Below are positions 6,092 to 13,448 of a stretch of DNA of 18,321 nt, piece after piece. A program made the translations under genes and the position numbers. The stretch is from Gaiellasilicea sp031371615 (GTDB lineage: Bacteria; Actinomycetota; Thermoleophilia; Gaiellales; Gaiellaceae). Position 1 is the first letter of the stretch, and each line of letters starts with the position of its first letter. The notes under the pieces are model-generated. The model did not search any database. It saw only the letters and a list, made by a program, of their open reading frames with translations, and was not told the DNA's origin. The DNA lies in the NCBI GenBank assembly GCA_031371615.1, contig JANMJY010000027.1:1-18321 (forward strand), written 5' to 3'.

Positions 6092-6691
6092 GTGATCCGA
6101 ATCCCCCCGAAGAGCGGCGGCTGGCTCGAGGTCGTCTGCGGCCCGATGTTCAGCGGCAAGAGCGAGGAGATGATCCGCCGGCTTCGCCGCGCCGAGATCG
6201 CGGGGCAGCGCGCGGTCATCTTCAAGCCGCGGATCGACGATCGCTACGACGTTGCAGACGTCGTCAGCCACGCGGGCGTTCGCATGCGGGCCGTGCCGGT
6301 GACCGACGTCGCCGAGCTCGTCGAGCACGCTCGCAACATGGAGGTGGTCGGGATCGACGAGGTGCAGTTCTTCGACCGCGAGGTCGTCGGGGCCGCGCTC
6401 GCGCTCGCCGACGGAGGTGCCCGCGTGATCGTCGCCGGCCTCGACCAGGACTTCCGGCGGCTCCCGTTCGGGCCGATGCCCGAGCTGCTCGCCCACGCTG
6501 AGTTCGTCGACAAGCTGCAGGCCGTCTGCCACCGCTGCGGCGGCCCGGCGACGACGACGCAGCGTCTGGTCGACGGACGGCCCGCTCCGTACTCGGGCGC
6601 CACGATCGTCGTCGGTGCGAACGAGCAATACGAAGCGCGCTGCCGCGACTGCCACGAGGCCGGCGAAGACCTCGCAGCAGTCGCGGCCTAA
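6092..6691 (+). CDS. tdk: thymidine kinase (type II, zinc-containing)
   Basis: This enzyme phosphorylates thymidine to dTMP with ATP in the pyrimidine salvage pathway. From GTG 6092 it is 199 residues, the usual size. Walker A is GPMFSGKS (17-24); DEVQFF (89-94) carries the catalytic Glu90; the lasso region has GLDQDFRRLPFGP (117-129). Zinc ligands are Cys146/Cys149 and Cys184/Cys187. An ATG at 6041 would add 17 residues unlike the family, and a -10 box sits between the two starts, so the GTG is preferred. The stop overlaps the stop of the opposing ABC ATPase remnant. Orientation is opposite to the ribosomal operon. Identification is firm. Confidence 0.95.
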   Translation: MIRIPPKSGGWLEVVCGPMFSGKSEEMIRRLRRAEIAGQRAVIFKPRIDDRYDVADVVSHAGVRMRAVPVTDVAELVEHARNMEVVGIDEVQFFDREVVGAALALADGGARVIVAGLDQDFRRLPFGPMPELLAHAEFVDKLQAVCHRCGGPATTTQRLVDGRPAPYSGATIVVGANEQYEARCRDCHEAGEDLAAVAA

Positions 6692-6894
6692 GCGCGCCGA
6701 AGCTCCGTCTCGTCAAGCGAGTTGACGCTCCTGCCGTCGACGCGCACGTTGCCAGACATGAGCTCGGCGAGCCGGTTGACGAGCTTCATCGCCGTCGTCT
6801 TCCCGCCGCCGGGCGGCCCTACGAGACAGCAGACCTCACCGGCGGGATCGACAACGAACAGGTCGTCGACCGCCGACGCCGCTCGGCCGGGGAG
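6688..6894 (-). pseudogene. remnant of an osmoprotectant ABC transporter ATPase (OpuCA/ProV-like)
   Basis: About 68 sense codons on the minus strand read LPGRAASAVDDLFVVDPAGE, a Walker A GPPGGGKTTAMKLVNRL, then SGNVRVDGRSVNSLDETELRR, ending at a TAG that overlaps the tdk stop. This matches the N-terminal quarter of glycine betaine/choline-type ATPases, where PAVDDLSLDIPAGE, GPSGCGKTT, KLINRL, SGRI and ELRR are usual (from memory). The Q-loop, signature motif, Walker B and all later parts are missing. A TGA directly precedes the fragment and no start codon fits. Walker A Ser and Cys are replaced by Pro and Gly. It is best read as a decayed fragment left by deletion or transfer; no permease gene is nearby. 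Confidence 0.75.
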
Positions 6895-6910
6895 TCAGTC
6901 TGCGCGCGAA

Positions 6911-6937
6911 GATCCCTGAAGGGGCCGCTACGCGGCC
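6911..6937 (+). repeat. 27-bp repeat, copy 2, with a perfect hairpin
   Basis: It matches 6003-6029 at 24 of 27 bases. In this copy GGGCCGC and GCGGCCC form a perfect 7-bp stem around TAC (to 6938). It lies just upstream of the EamA-family gene. Confidence 0.55.
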
Positions 6938-6954
6938 CACGATTCTCGTGCTGG

Positions 6955-6960
6955 TAGCGT
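6955..6960 (+). promoter_or_regulatory. candidate -10 box for the EamA-family gene
   Basis: TAGCGT is followed by nine bases and the ATG at 6970. This would give a transcript with almost no leader, consistent with the lack of a good ribosome site there. Confidence 0.4.
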
Positions 6961-6969
6961 CGCCAGCGA

Positions 6970-7917
6970 ATGGCCGACGTCGCCTACATCCCCGGCGAGC
7001 CCGGGCGCGACCGGCGGCCGGCGGTCGGTTACGCGATGGTGATCACGGCCGCGCTGCTCTTCGCCGTCAACGGCACGGTCTCCAAGGTCGTGCTGCAGTC
7101 GGGGATCTCCTCGCTCGACCTGACCCAGGTACGCGCGACCGGAGCCTTCCTCGGCTTCGCAGTCCTGCTCGCGGCGACGCGCCGCGAGAGCCTCCGGCTC
7201 TCTCGGCGCGAGGTTCCGTATCTGGTCGTCTTCGGGATCGCCGGCGTCGCGTTCGTCCAGTGGCTCTACTTCGTAGCGATCGCCCGGCTCCCGATCGGGA
7301 TCGCTCTGCTGATCGAGTACATCGGGCCGATCCTGATCGCGATCTGGGCGTGGGCAGTGTTCAAGGAGCCCGTCCGCCGCAGGATCTGGGCGGCGCTCGT
7401 CCTGGCTCTCGCCGGGCTTTCGCTCGTCGTCGAGGTCTGGACGGGTCTCTCGCTCGACGGGCTCGGAGTCGCGGCTGCCCTCGGCGCCGCGGTCGCGTAC
7501 GCCGTCTACGTCCTGATGGCCGAGCGGGGTGTGAAGCGCCGCGACCCGGCGTCGCTCACCTGCTACGGCTTCCTCTTCGCAGCGCTCTTCTGGGCGGCGG
7601 TGCAGCCGGTGTGGCGGTTCCCGGCCGGACGGCTCGGCGACAGCGTCTCGTTGCTGGGGCACCTCGAGCGGTTCGCGCTACCCGTGTGGTCGCTGATGCT
7701 CTACGTGGTCGTCGCCGGGACGATGGTCACGTTCCTGCTCGTCGTCGCCGCGCTACGCCACATTTCGGCGACGAGGGTGGGCATCGTCGCGATGCTCGAG
7801 CCCGTCGGCGCCAGTTGCGTCGCCTTTCTCTGGCTCGGCGAGACGTTCGGAACCGCGCAGCTGCTCGGCGGTGGAATCGTGCTCGCTGGAATCCTGCTCG
7901 CCCAAACAGCCCGCTAA
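6970..7917 (+). CDS. EamA/DMT-superfamily membrane transporter
   Basis: This is a 315-residue inner-membrane protein of the drug/metabolite transporter superfamily, which usually exports amino acids or other small metabolites; the substrate cannot be told from sequence. It has about ten hydrophobic helices in two EamA repeats: roughly residues 20-155 (GYAMVITAALLFAVNGTVSK; GIALLIEYIGPILIAIWAW with the usual Glu-Tyr-Ile-Gly-Pro) and 165-312 (GVAAALGAAVAYAVYVLMAE; TRVGIVAMLEPVGASCVAFL; GGGIVLAGILLAQ). The second-repeat Leu-Glu-Pro before the ninth helix and WLGE after it are family hallmarks. The short N-terminus (ADVAYIPGEPGRDRRP) is cytoplasmic. It stands alone, read away from tdk; no partner gene suggests a substrate. 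Confidence 0.9.
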   Translation: MADVAYIPGEPGRDRRPAVGYAMVITAALLFAVNGTVSKVVLQSGISSLDLTQVRATGAFLGFAVLLAATRRESLRLSRREVPYLVVFGIAGVAFVQWLYFVAIARLPIGIALLIEYIGPILIAIWAWAVFKEPVRRRIWAALVLALAGLSLVVEVWTGLSLDGLGVAAALGAAVAYAVYVLMAERGVKRRDPASLTCYGFLFAALFWAAVQPVWRFPAGRLGDSVSLLGHLERFALPVWSLMLYVVVAGTMVTFLLVVAALRHISATRVGIVAMLEPVGASCVAFLWLGETFGTAQLLGGGIVLAGILLAQTAR

Positions 7918-8010
7918 GAGCGGGAAGTTCCAGCACAAGGTCCGGAGCAGGTCGGGAATCCCCCGATCGAGGGATGCTACCGTCCGGCTCCTTTGCCATT
8001 CTGCCGCCTT

Positions 8011-8484
8011 ATGCATTTTTCGAAACATATTCGTGCAGCTTTGCTCGCCTTTTTCGTCGCCGTGGCCCTCATTCCGGCCGCCCAGGCCGCCACGCTGACT
8101 CAGAACGAGCAGACGCTCCTGCGAGCCGTCAACGACGTCCGCGGCGCCCACAACCTGCGGCCGCTCCAGGTCGACAGGAAGCTCGTCCGCGCCGCTCGCG
8201 ACTACTCGGCGACGCTGATTCGCCGCGATGTCTTCACACACGGGTCGGTTGGCCCGCGCCTCGCGCGCTATGGCGCCCGCGGTCCCGTCTACGGCGAGAA
8301 CCTCGCCTGGGGCACCGGCAGCCAGGCCACCGCCCGCGCCATCGTCCGTAGTTGGATGGCGAGCCCCGGCCATCGCGCCAATCTGCTTCGGCCAGGCTGG
8401 ACCCGCATCGGGGTCGGCTCCCACGTCGGCACGTTCCTCGGCTACGGCGGCGCGACCGTCGTCACCGCCGATTTCGCCGGTTAG
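8011..8484 (+). CDS. secreted CAP/SCP-domain protein
   Basis: This is a 157-residue exported protein of the cysteine-rich secretory/antigen 5/PR-1 (CAP) family; bacterial members are secreted and mostly uncharacterised. Residues 1-27 form a signal peptide (basic HFSKHIR, hydrophobic core, AQA cut site). The CAP domain fills the rest: LLRAVNDVRGAHNLRPLQ, FTHGS with His77, GENLAWG with Glu96, and the SPGHRANLL helix with His121. These are the cavity residues of the family (two His, Glu, Asn). ATG at 8011 is chosen over a TTG six codons upstream because it gives a clean signal peptide. The stop overlaps the opposing response-regulator stop by four bases. Confidence 0.9.
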   Translation: MHFSKHIRAALLAFFVAVALIPAAQAATLTQNEQTLLRAVNDVRGAHNLRPLQVDRKLVRAARDYSATLIRRDVFTHGSVGPRLARYGARGPVYGENLAWGTGSQATARAIVRSWMASPGHRANLLRPGWTRIGVGSHVGTFLGYGGATVVTADFAG

Positions 8485-8918
8485 GTCTCAGCCATCAGCG
8501 AGCGGAGCTCGGTCAGCTTTTCGCGCCGGAGCTCGTCGCGCTCACCGCGCTCCAGCCGGTCGAGCAGCGCGCGCACGATCGGCGCCAGCTCGACAGGGTT
8601 GAACGGCTTCGTGATGTAGTCGACTCCGCCGATGTCGAGCCCGCGCGCACGATCGCGGAACTCGGCCCGAGCGGTCAGGAAGATGATCGGGATGTGCGCC
8701 GTGTCGTCGCTCTCGAGGAGCGCCTCGGCCACGCCCCAGCCGTCGAGCCCGGGCATCATCACGTCGAGGAGGATCACGTCCGGCGTGCCCGAGGCCGCCG
8801 TCGTGAGCCCCGAGGGTCCGTCACTCGCCTCGAGCACCGACATGCCCTCGGCCTCGAGGTTCACCCGGCAGAGCAGCCGAATCGGGGCCTCGTCGTCGAT
8901 CACCAATACCCTCGTCAT
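8481..8918 (-). CDS. single-domain response regulator
   Basis: This 145-residue receiver protein is phosphorylated on Asp by a histidine kinase, almost certainly the one encoded immediately upstream. Receiver features are all present: acidic pair Asp8/Asp9 (VLVIDDE), phospho-acceptor Asp52 (VILLDVMMPGLDG), Thr82 (IIFLTAR) and Lys104 (YITKPFNP). After about residue 120 only a charged helix remains (LDRLERGERDELRREKLTEL), so there is no DNA-binding or enzymatic output domain. It would act by protein contact or pass the phosphoryl group on. The start ATG at 8918 is 28 bases after the kinase stop. The stop overlaps that of the CAP gene. Confidence 0.93.
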   Translation of the reverse strand: MTRVLVIDDEAPIRLLCRVNLEAEGMSVLEASDGPSGLTTAASGTPDVILLDVMMPGLDGWGVAEALLESDDTAHIPIIFLTARAEFRDRARGLDIGGVDYITKPFNPVELAPIVRALLDRLERGERDELRREKLTELRSLMAET

Positions 8919-8946
8919 GAGCCGTCCAGCCGTGTACCCGAATCTG

Positions 8947-11900
8947 TCATGTCTCACTCTCCACGGCCGGAAGCTCGAGGACGAACGTCGAGCCGCGACC
9001 CTCGTCCGAGTCGACCCGGATCCGCCCACCCATGGCATCGACGAGACCCTTAGCGAGGAAGAGGCCGAGCCCGGTCGCGCCCGCTCCGACCGCGCCGGCA
9101 GCCGAGTCGCCGCGATAGAACTTGCTGAAGATCCGCTCCTGCTCGGCGTGCGGGATTCCGATTCCCTCGTCCTCGACGCTGACCTCGACGGCATCGTCGC
9201 GGCGCCGCGCGGCGACGGTGACTGTCCCGCCCGCGGGTGAGTAGCGAATCGCGTTGTCGAGGAGATGCGCGAGCACCTGGCCGAGCTTGTCACGATCTGC
9301 GGCAGCGGCGAGCGGCTCGTCGGCGAGCGCGACGACGAAGCGGTGACCGTCTGGAGCGTCTCCAGCCTCGAGCGAGCGCACGGCCTCGCTGACGACGGCG
9401 GCGACGTCTGTCTCGGCGAGCTGAACGGCCATGTCGCCGGAGTCGAGCTGCGCGACCGAGAGGAGGCGGTCGACGATCGCCGTCAGCCGCTCGGACTCCG
9501 AGGCGATGTAGCGCAGGAAGGTCGCGCGCTCCTCCTCGCCGAAGAGCACGTCCTGGCGCAGGAGCGTCTCTGCGAAACCGTAGATGGACGTCAGCGGCGT
9601 GCGCAGCTCGTGCGAGACGGTCGAGACGAAGTCCGTCTTCATCTGCTCGACGCTGCGCTCCGCTGAGATGTCCCGGAACGCGTAGATGCGCCCAGCCACC
9701 GCGCCCGCGGGGTCGCTCATCACCGCTTCGCTGAGCGAGAGCCACACCTCTTCGTCGCCGCGCCGGATCGGGACGAGCCGGCTGCCTCCGAGGATCCCTT
9801 CCCCGGCCTCCAGGGACCGGCCGAGCGCTTGCATCGGCGTTCGCCCGAGGGCTTCGCGCTGAGGCACCCCGGTCACCCGCTCGGCAGCGGGGTTCCAGAG
9901 GACGACCCTGCCGTCGCGGTCGACCGCGACGATCCCGTCGGCCACGTTCGCGAGGATCGCCTCGCTGCGCTGCTGCTCGTGACTGACGCCCTGGTAGAGC
10001 TCGGCGTTCGTGCGGGCCGCGGCGGCGCTGGAGCCGAGCGCGTGCAGCGCCTCGCTTTCCTCCTCGAGCCACTCGCGCGGCCTACCGTCGTAGACGGCCA
10101 GGATGCCCTGGACCGACTCTTCCGGCCCGATCATCGGCACGCCGAGGTACGCCACGTAGTCGGCTGCCAGCATCGGGTCGGCCTCGCCGAGCCGGCGGTC
10201 GGTCCGCACGTCTGCCAGCGCGCGGGTCGAGCGGGTCTGGATGATGTCCCCGACGAGGAACCCCGTCGAGGGAGCCCGCGTCCCGATCGCCTCGTCCTCA
10301 CCGAGGCCGCTGGCTGCGCGCATCACCACCTCGTCGTCCTCGAGCATGCGAACCGAGGCGGCGTCGGCGCCGAGCAGCTGCACCGCATGCCGGACGGCCT
10401 GGTCGAGCACGTTCTCGGGATCGAGCTCGCCGGCGAGCTCCCTCCCGGCCCGGGCAAGCCGCTGCGCCAGCGCCCGGGAACGGCGCTCGCGCTCGTAGAG
10501 CTCGCTTCGCTCCAGCGCCCCGCGAGCTGCCCCGGCGACCTGTGCGGCCAGGCCGAGCTGCTCGTCGTCGAACACCTCTCCGCCCTCGAAGAAGACGAGC
10601 ACGAGCCCGGCGCCGTGCCCGGAGGGCTCCGGCAGCGGCACGGCCAGCAGGGAATGCCGGCCCGCCACCTCTGCGGCGCGGGCGAGGCCGTCGCCGAAAC
10701 GGCTGTCGTCGACCAGCCCGCGCGAGGCGAGCACCTTGCCGCCGCGCGCACAGGCCGTCAGCGCAGCTGCGTCCTCCTGGAGGTACGCCGCAAGTCCCGC
10801 CGCGAGCTCGTGCGACCCCGCTAGCTCGAGCTCGTCCCCGACTGCCCGCAGGAGCGCAGCCGAGTCGCCTCCGAGCGCCTCCGCAGCAGCCTGGGCAACG
10901 GCGTCGTGGGTCGCCTCGGCCGAAAGCGGCTCGCTGAGCACGGCTGCGATCCGGTAGAAGCCGCGCTCGACCTGCGCCTGGCGCGTGCTCTCGCGCAAGA
11001 GCCGGCTCGTGTCGATCGCGATCGCGGTCTCGTGCGCGACCGCCTCGGCGAGCGAGATCTCGGCGGGCGCCCAGGTCGTCGGCTGGGAGCGGTGCAACGC
11101 GAGCACGCCGAGCACTCCCCCGAACGAGACGATGGGAGCCGCGAGCACGGCGCGCACGCCGCGATCGACCAGCTCGCGCACGTGGCCCAGTGTGGCGTCG
11201 CTCACCTCCGGTGCGTCGAGGAGGTCGGTGACGGCCACGGTTCGCTGCTCGCGAGCGGCGAGGTTGACGACCGGCAGACGTGTGAAGTCACCGATGGGCT
11301 GTACGCCCACGGCCAGCCACTCGGCCACGACGGGCATCTGGTCGCCCGGCTCGCCGAGCCGGATGAAGCAGCGATCGGCGCGGATGGCCTTCGCCGTCTC
11401 CTCGACGGCGACACCGAGGAGCTCGTCGAGGTCTCGCCGTGACCGCACCTCCCGCGAGATGTGGGCGATCAGCCGTTCGCGCTCGAGCGCTTCCTCCAGC
11501 GCGGCAGAGGCTCGCGTCCGAGCAAGCGCGAGGCCGGCCTCGGCTGCCAGCGCCTGCATCTGCGCGAGCTCGTCGTCCGCGAAGAGGCGCGGACTGCGGA
11601 CGGCGGCGAAAACGACTCCGACGACCTCGCCCCCTGAGAGCATCGGCACGAAGACGCAACTCTTGACGCGGGCGATCGCGTTCAGCCGCGGGTTGACGAT
11701 CGGCGAGCTCTCTGCGTCGAAGACCGCAAAAGCCACTCCCTCACGCGTCACGGTACTGATGCCCGACGGCTCGCTCTCGAGATCGAGCTCCTGCCCGATG
11801 AGGGCCTCGTTGTCGCGGCCGGCGTCCCGTGCCGCGACGAGCCGAGCGCGCCGGCCGCCGTCCTCGATCAGCGCCAGGTTCGCGAGGTCGAGCTCGAACA

Positions 11901-12294
11901 CCTCCGCGAGCTGGTCGAGGAGCATGCCCGCGATCCCTTCCTCCGAGTGAACGTCCAACAGCCGGTGCGCCAGCGGACCGGCCGCAAGCCCGCGTCCCGC
12001 GAAGCGCGAGGGCTCGGCGGCCGCCTCACCCCGAAGCGCGAGGAGCGCCGGAAGCGCCGCCAGCAGGATCACCGGGAACGAGACCAGCGCCTGGCCGGCG
12101 AGCGGCTCCTCGGTGACGAGGATCGTGACTCCGGCGATCGCCGTGGCAAGCCCCGCGGCGGCGAGCCCCAGCACGCGTTCTCGCCCCAGGACACTGCGGC
12201 GGATCACGCCCACGGCGAAGTAGAGGGCCGCGACGATCAGCAACGGCACCGCGTCGAACAGCACCGCCTGGGCTTCTGTGTCCACGGGGGACAC
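8947..12294 (-). CDS. membrane-anchored multi-GAF/PAS sensor histidine kinase
   Basis: This 1115-residue two-component sensor autophosphorylates on His and should pass phosphate to the adjacent receiver protein. Residues 10-32, 42-60 and 68-88 are hydrophobic, giving about three membrane helices and almost no extracellular loop. Four GAF-like regions follow at about 108-262, 268-432, 445-600 and 605-765, then a PAS domain at about 773-882 (ILANVADGIVAVDRDGRVVLWNP). The kinase core has the H-box SHELRTPL with His895, N-box HLLDNAIRYSP with Asn1014, G1 DEGIGIP and G2 GATGLGLFL. The sensing part is therefore mainly intracellular. The start is a GTG at 12294 inside a palindrome; GTG 12285 is an alternative and there is no nearby ATG. 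The GAF ligands are unknown. Confidence 0.93.
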   Translation of the reverse strand: MSPVDTEAQAVLFDAVPLLIVAALYFAVGVIRRSVLGRERVLGLAAAGLATAIAGVTILVTEEPLAGQALVSFPVILLAALPALLALRGEAAAEPSRFAGRGLAAGPLAHRLLDVHSEEGIAGMLLDQLAEVFELDLANLALIEDGGRRARLVAARDAGRDNEALIGQELDLESEPSGISTVTREGVAFAVFDAESSPIVNPRLNAIARVKSCVFVPMLSGGEVVGVVFAAVRSPRLFADDELAQMQALAAEAGLALARTRASAALEEALERERLIAHISREVRSRRDLDELLGVAVEETAKAIRADRCFIRLGEPGDQMPVVAEWLAVGVQPIGDFTRLPVVNLAAREQRTVAVTDLLDAPEVSDATLGHVRELVDRGVRAVLAAPIVSFGGVLGVLALHRSQPTTWAPAEISLAEAVAHETAIAIDTSRLLRESTRQAQVERGFYRIAAVLSEPLSAEATHDAVAQAAAEALGGDSAALLRAVGDELELAGSHELAAGLAAYLQEDAAALTACARGGKVLASRGLVDDSRFGDGLARAAEVAGRHSLLAVPLPEPSGHGAGLVLVFFEGGEVFDDEQLGLAAQVAGAARGALERSELYERERRSRALAQRLARAGRELAGELDPENVLDQAVRHAVQLLGADAASVRMLEDDEVVMRAASGLGEDEAIGTRAPSTGFLVGDIIQTRSTRALADVRTDRRLGEADPMLAADYVAYLGVPMIGPEESVQGILAVYDGRPREWLEEESEALHALGSSAAAARTNAELYQGVSHEQQRSEAILANVADGIVAVDRDGRVVLWNPAAERVTGVPQREALGRTPMQALGRSLEAGEGILGGSRLVPIRRGDEEVWLSLSEAVMSDPAGAVAGRIYAFRDISAERSVEQMKTDFVSTVSHELRTPLTSIYGFAETLLRQDVLFGEEERATFLRYIASESERLTAIVDRLLSVAQLDSGDMAVQLAETDVAAVVSEAVRSLEAGDAPDGHRFVVALADEPLAAAADRDKLGQVLAHLLDNAIRYSPAGGTVTVAARRRDDAVEVSVEDEGIGIPHAEQERIFSKFYRGDSAAGAVGAGATGLGLFLAKGLVDAMGGRIRVDSDEGRGSTFVLELPAVESET

Positions 12295-12297
12295 AGA
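12275..12297. promoter_or_regulatory. palindrome over the kinase start codon
   Basis: A perfect 9-bp inverted repeat, TCTGTGTCC and GGACACAGA, separated by five bases. It covers both possible GTG starts of the kinase and touches a candidate -10 (TATCAT, minus strand, 12302-12297). It could be an operator, possibly for autoregulation, or a hairpin hiding the start codon. Confidence 0.5.
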
Positions 12298-12338
12298 TGA
12301 TAGAGAGTCCGGCTTTCAAAGATGGGCCGTCCGGCCTA

Positions 12339-12367
12339 TTGGCACTCGTCGGGGCGAGGAATAGCGT
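12339..12367 (+). promoter_or_regulatory. promoter of a short leader or small RNA upstream of ispH
   Basis: TTGGCA (12339-12344), a spacer of exactly 17 bases, then TAGCGT (12362-12367). This fits the actinobacterial housekeeping pattern TTGnCA-N17-TAnnnT and is the best-formed promoter in the window. The predicted start is near 12374. Confidence 0.6.
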
Positions 12368-12373
12368 GGCTTG

Positions 12374-12455
12374 GCACTGGGCGATGCGAACCGCTGCTGC
12401 GGTGAGCATTCGGAAGGGCCCTGTCGCGACGACCCCCCGACGCGACAGGGCTTTT
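12374..12455 (+). ncRNA. possible small RNA or terminated ispH leader
   Basis: The stretch from the predicted start to the terminator T-run is about 80 bases with no convincing ORF. A small hairpin ACCGC-TGCT-GCGGT lies at its centre and the C6-loop terminator closes it. It may be an independent RNA, or a leader whose read-through reaches ispH. Actinobacterial 6C RNAs carry C-rich hairpin loops, but only one such loop is seen here. Confidence 0.35.
12418..12455 (+). terminator. intrinsic terminator with a CCCCCC loop
   Basis: A perfect 11-bp stem (gccctgtcgcg with cgcgacagggc), a 12-base loop containing six consecutive C, and an immediate TTTT at 12452-12455. It is the most canonical terminator in the window. 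No plus-strand protein gene ends before it, which is why a short RNA upstream is suspected. Confidence 0.75.
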
Positions 12456-12478
12456 CCGTCGGCGACCCGTCGCGAGGC

Positions 12479-12484
12479 TACGAT
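12479..12484 (+). promoter_or_regulatory. -10 box of a likely leaderless ispH transcript
   Basis: TACGAT is followed by exactly seven bases and the ATG at 12492. No ribosome binding site is visible between them, which fits leaderless expression downstream of the terminator. Confidence 0.5.
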
Positions 12485-12491
12485 CAGCACC

Positions 12492-13448
12492 ATGGTCGAA
12501 CGTGTTCTGCTGGCTTCGCCCCGGGGCTACTGCGCCGGCGTCGAGCGCGCCGTCGAGACGGTGGAGCTCGCGCTCGCGCACTACGGCCCGCCGGTGTACG
12601 TGCGCAAGCAGATCGTCCACAACATCCACGTCGTCCGCGACCTCGAGGCGCGCGGCGCGATCTTCGTCGACACCGAGGCCGAGGCGCCGGTCGGCTCGAC
12701 GATCGTCTATTCCGCACACGGGGTCGCACCGTCCGTGAACACCGCCTCGGAGGCGCTCGGCCACAACGTGATCGACGCGACCTGCCCGCTCGTGACGAAG
12801 GTGCACGTGCAGGCACGGCGCTATGCCGCGGACGGCTACACCGTCGTACTGATCGGCCATGCCGGCCACGAAGAGGTGGTCGGCACGATGGGCGAGGCAC
12901 CCGAGGCGACGGTGCTCGTGCAGGACGTCGCGGAAGCCGAGGCGCTCGATCTCCCCGCCGACACGCGGCTGGCCTACATCACCCAGACGACGCTGTCCGT
13001 CGACGAGACGGCGGAGATCATCGGTGTGCTCCGCCGGCGCTTCCCCGCGATCCACGCGCCGAAGAAGGAGGACATCTGTTACGCGACCTCCAACCGGCAG
13101 TGGGCCGTGAAGGAGATGCTGGAAGAGGTCGATCTACTCCTCGTGATCGGCTCGCGCAACTCCTCGAACTCGAACCGGCTCGTCGATGTCGCCCGGGCGG
13201 CCGGGGTCGCGTCGTACCTGATCGACGACGAGACCGAGATCGACCCGGGCTGGCTCGAAGGCGTCACCACCGTCGGCGTCACCTCAGGCGCGTCGGCGCC
13301 GGAGAAGCTCGTGAACAGGGTGTGCGACTGGTTCCGCGCCCGCGGCGTCGAGCGCATCGAGCCGTTCCGGATGGTCAATGAGGACGTCACGTTCCGGCTC
13401 CCGGTCGAGCTCCGCCGCGAGCTCGCGCTCGCCGAAGCTCAGCGCTAA
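12492..13448 (+). CDS. ispH: 4-hydroxy-3-methylbut-2-enyl diphosphate reductase
   Basis: IspH (LytB) is the last enzyme of the MEP pathway. It reduces HMBPP to IPP and DMAPP using a [4Fe-4S] cluster. The length of 318 residues is typical. The cluster ligands Cys14 (SPRGYCAGV), Cys98 (ATCPLV) and Cys196 (DICYATSNRQ) are intact, as are substrate residues His43 (VHN), His76 (SAHGV), His126 (GHEEVVG), the TQTTLS segment and the SRNSSNSNRL loop. A longer upstream start is rejected because it would span a terminator and promoter. The stop overlaps the stop of the opposing zinc-ribbon gene through CTAA. No other MEP gene is in the window. Confidence 0.97.
   Translation: MVERVLLASPRGYCAGVERAVETVELALAHYGPPVYVRKQIVHNIHVVRDLEARGAIFVDTEAEAPVGSTIVYSAHGVAPSVNTASEALGHNVIDATCPLVTKVHVQARRYAADGYTVVLIGHAGHEEVVGTMGEAPEATVLVQDVAEAEALDLPADTRLAYITQTTLSVDETAEIIGVLRRRFPAIHAPKKEDICYATSNRQWAVKEMLEEVDLLLVIGSRNSSNSNRLVDVARAAGVASYLIDDETEIDPGWLEGVTTVGVTSGASAPEKLVNRVCDWFRARGVERIEPFRMVNEDVTFRLPVELRRELALAEAQR

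Noticed and set aside
5884..6225. Minus-strand frame ending in GGVAQLVRAAES
   Set aside because: That string is the common false translation across a tRNA gene; here it comes from tRNA-Met.
12374..12455. A full 6C RNA
   Set aside because: The described family has two C-rich hairpins; only one C6 loop is visible, so I report only a possible small RNA.
12297..12491. A 65-codon N-terminal extension of ispH
   Set aside because: It would cross a promoter, an intrinsic terminator and a second -10 box; IspH proteins start at the MVERVLLASPRGYC region.
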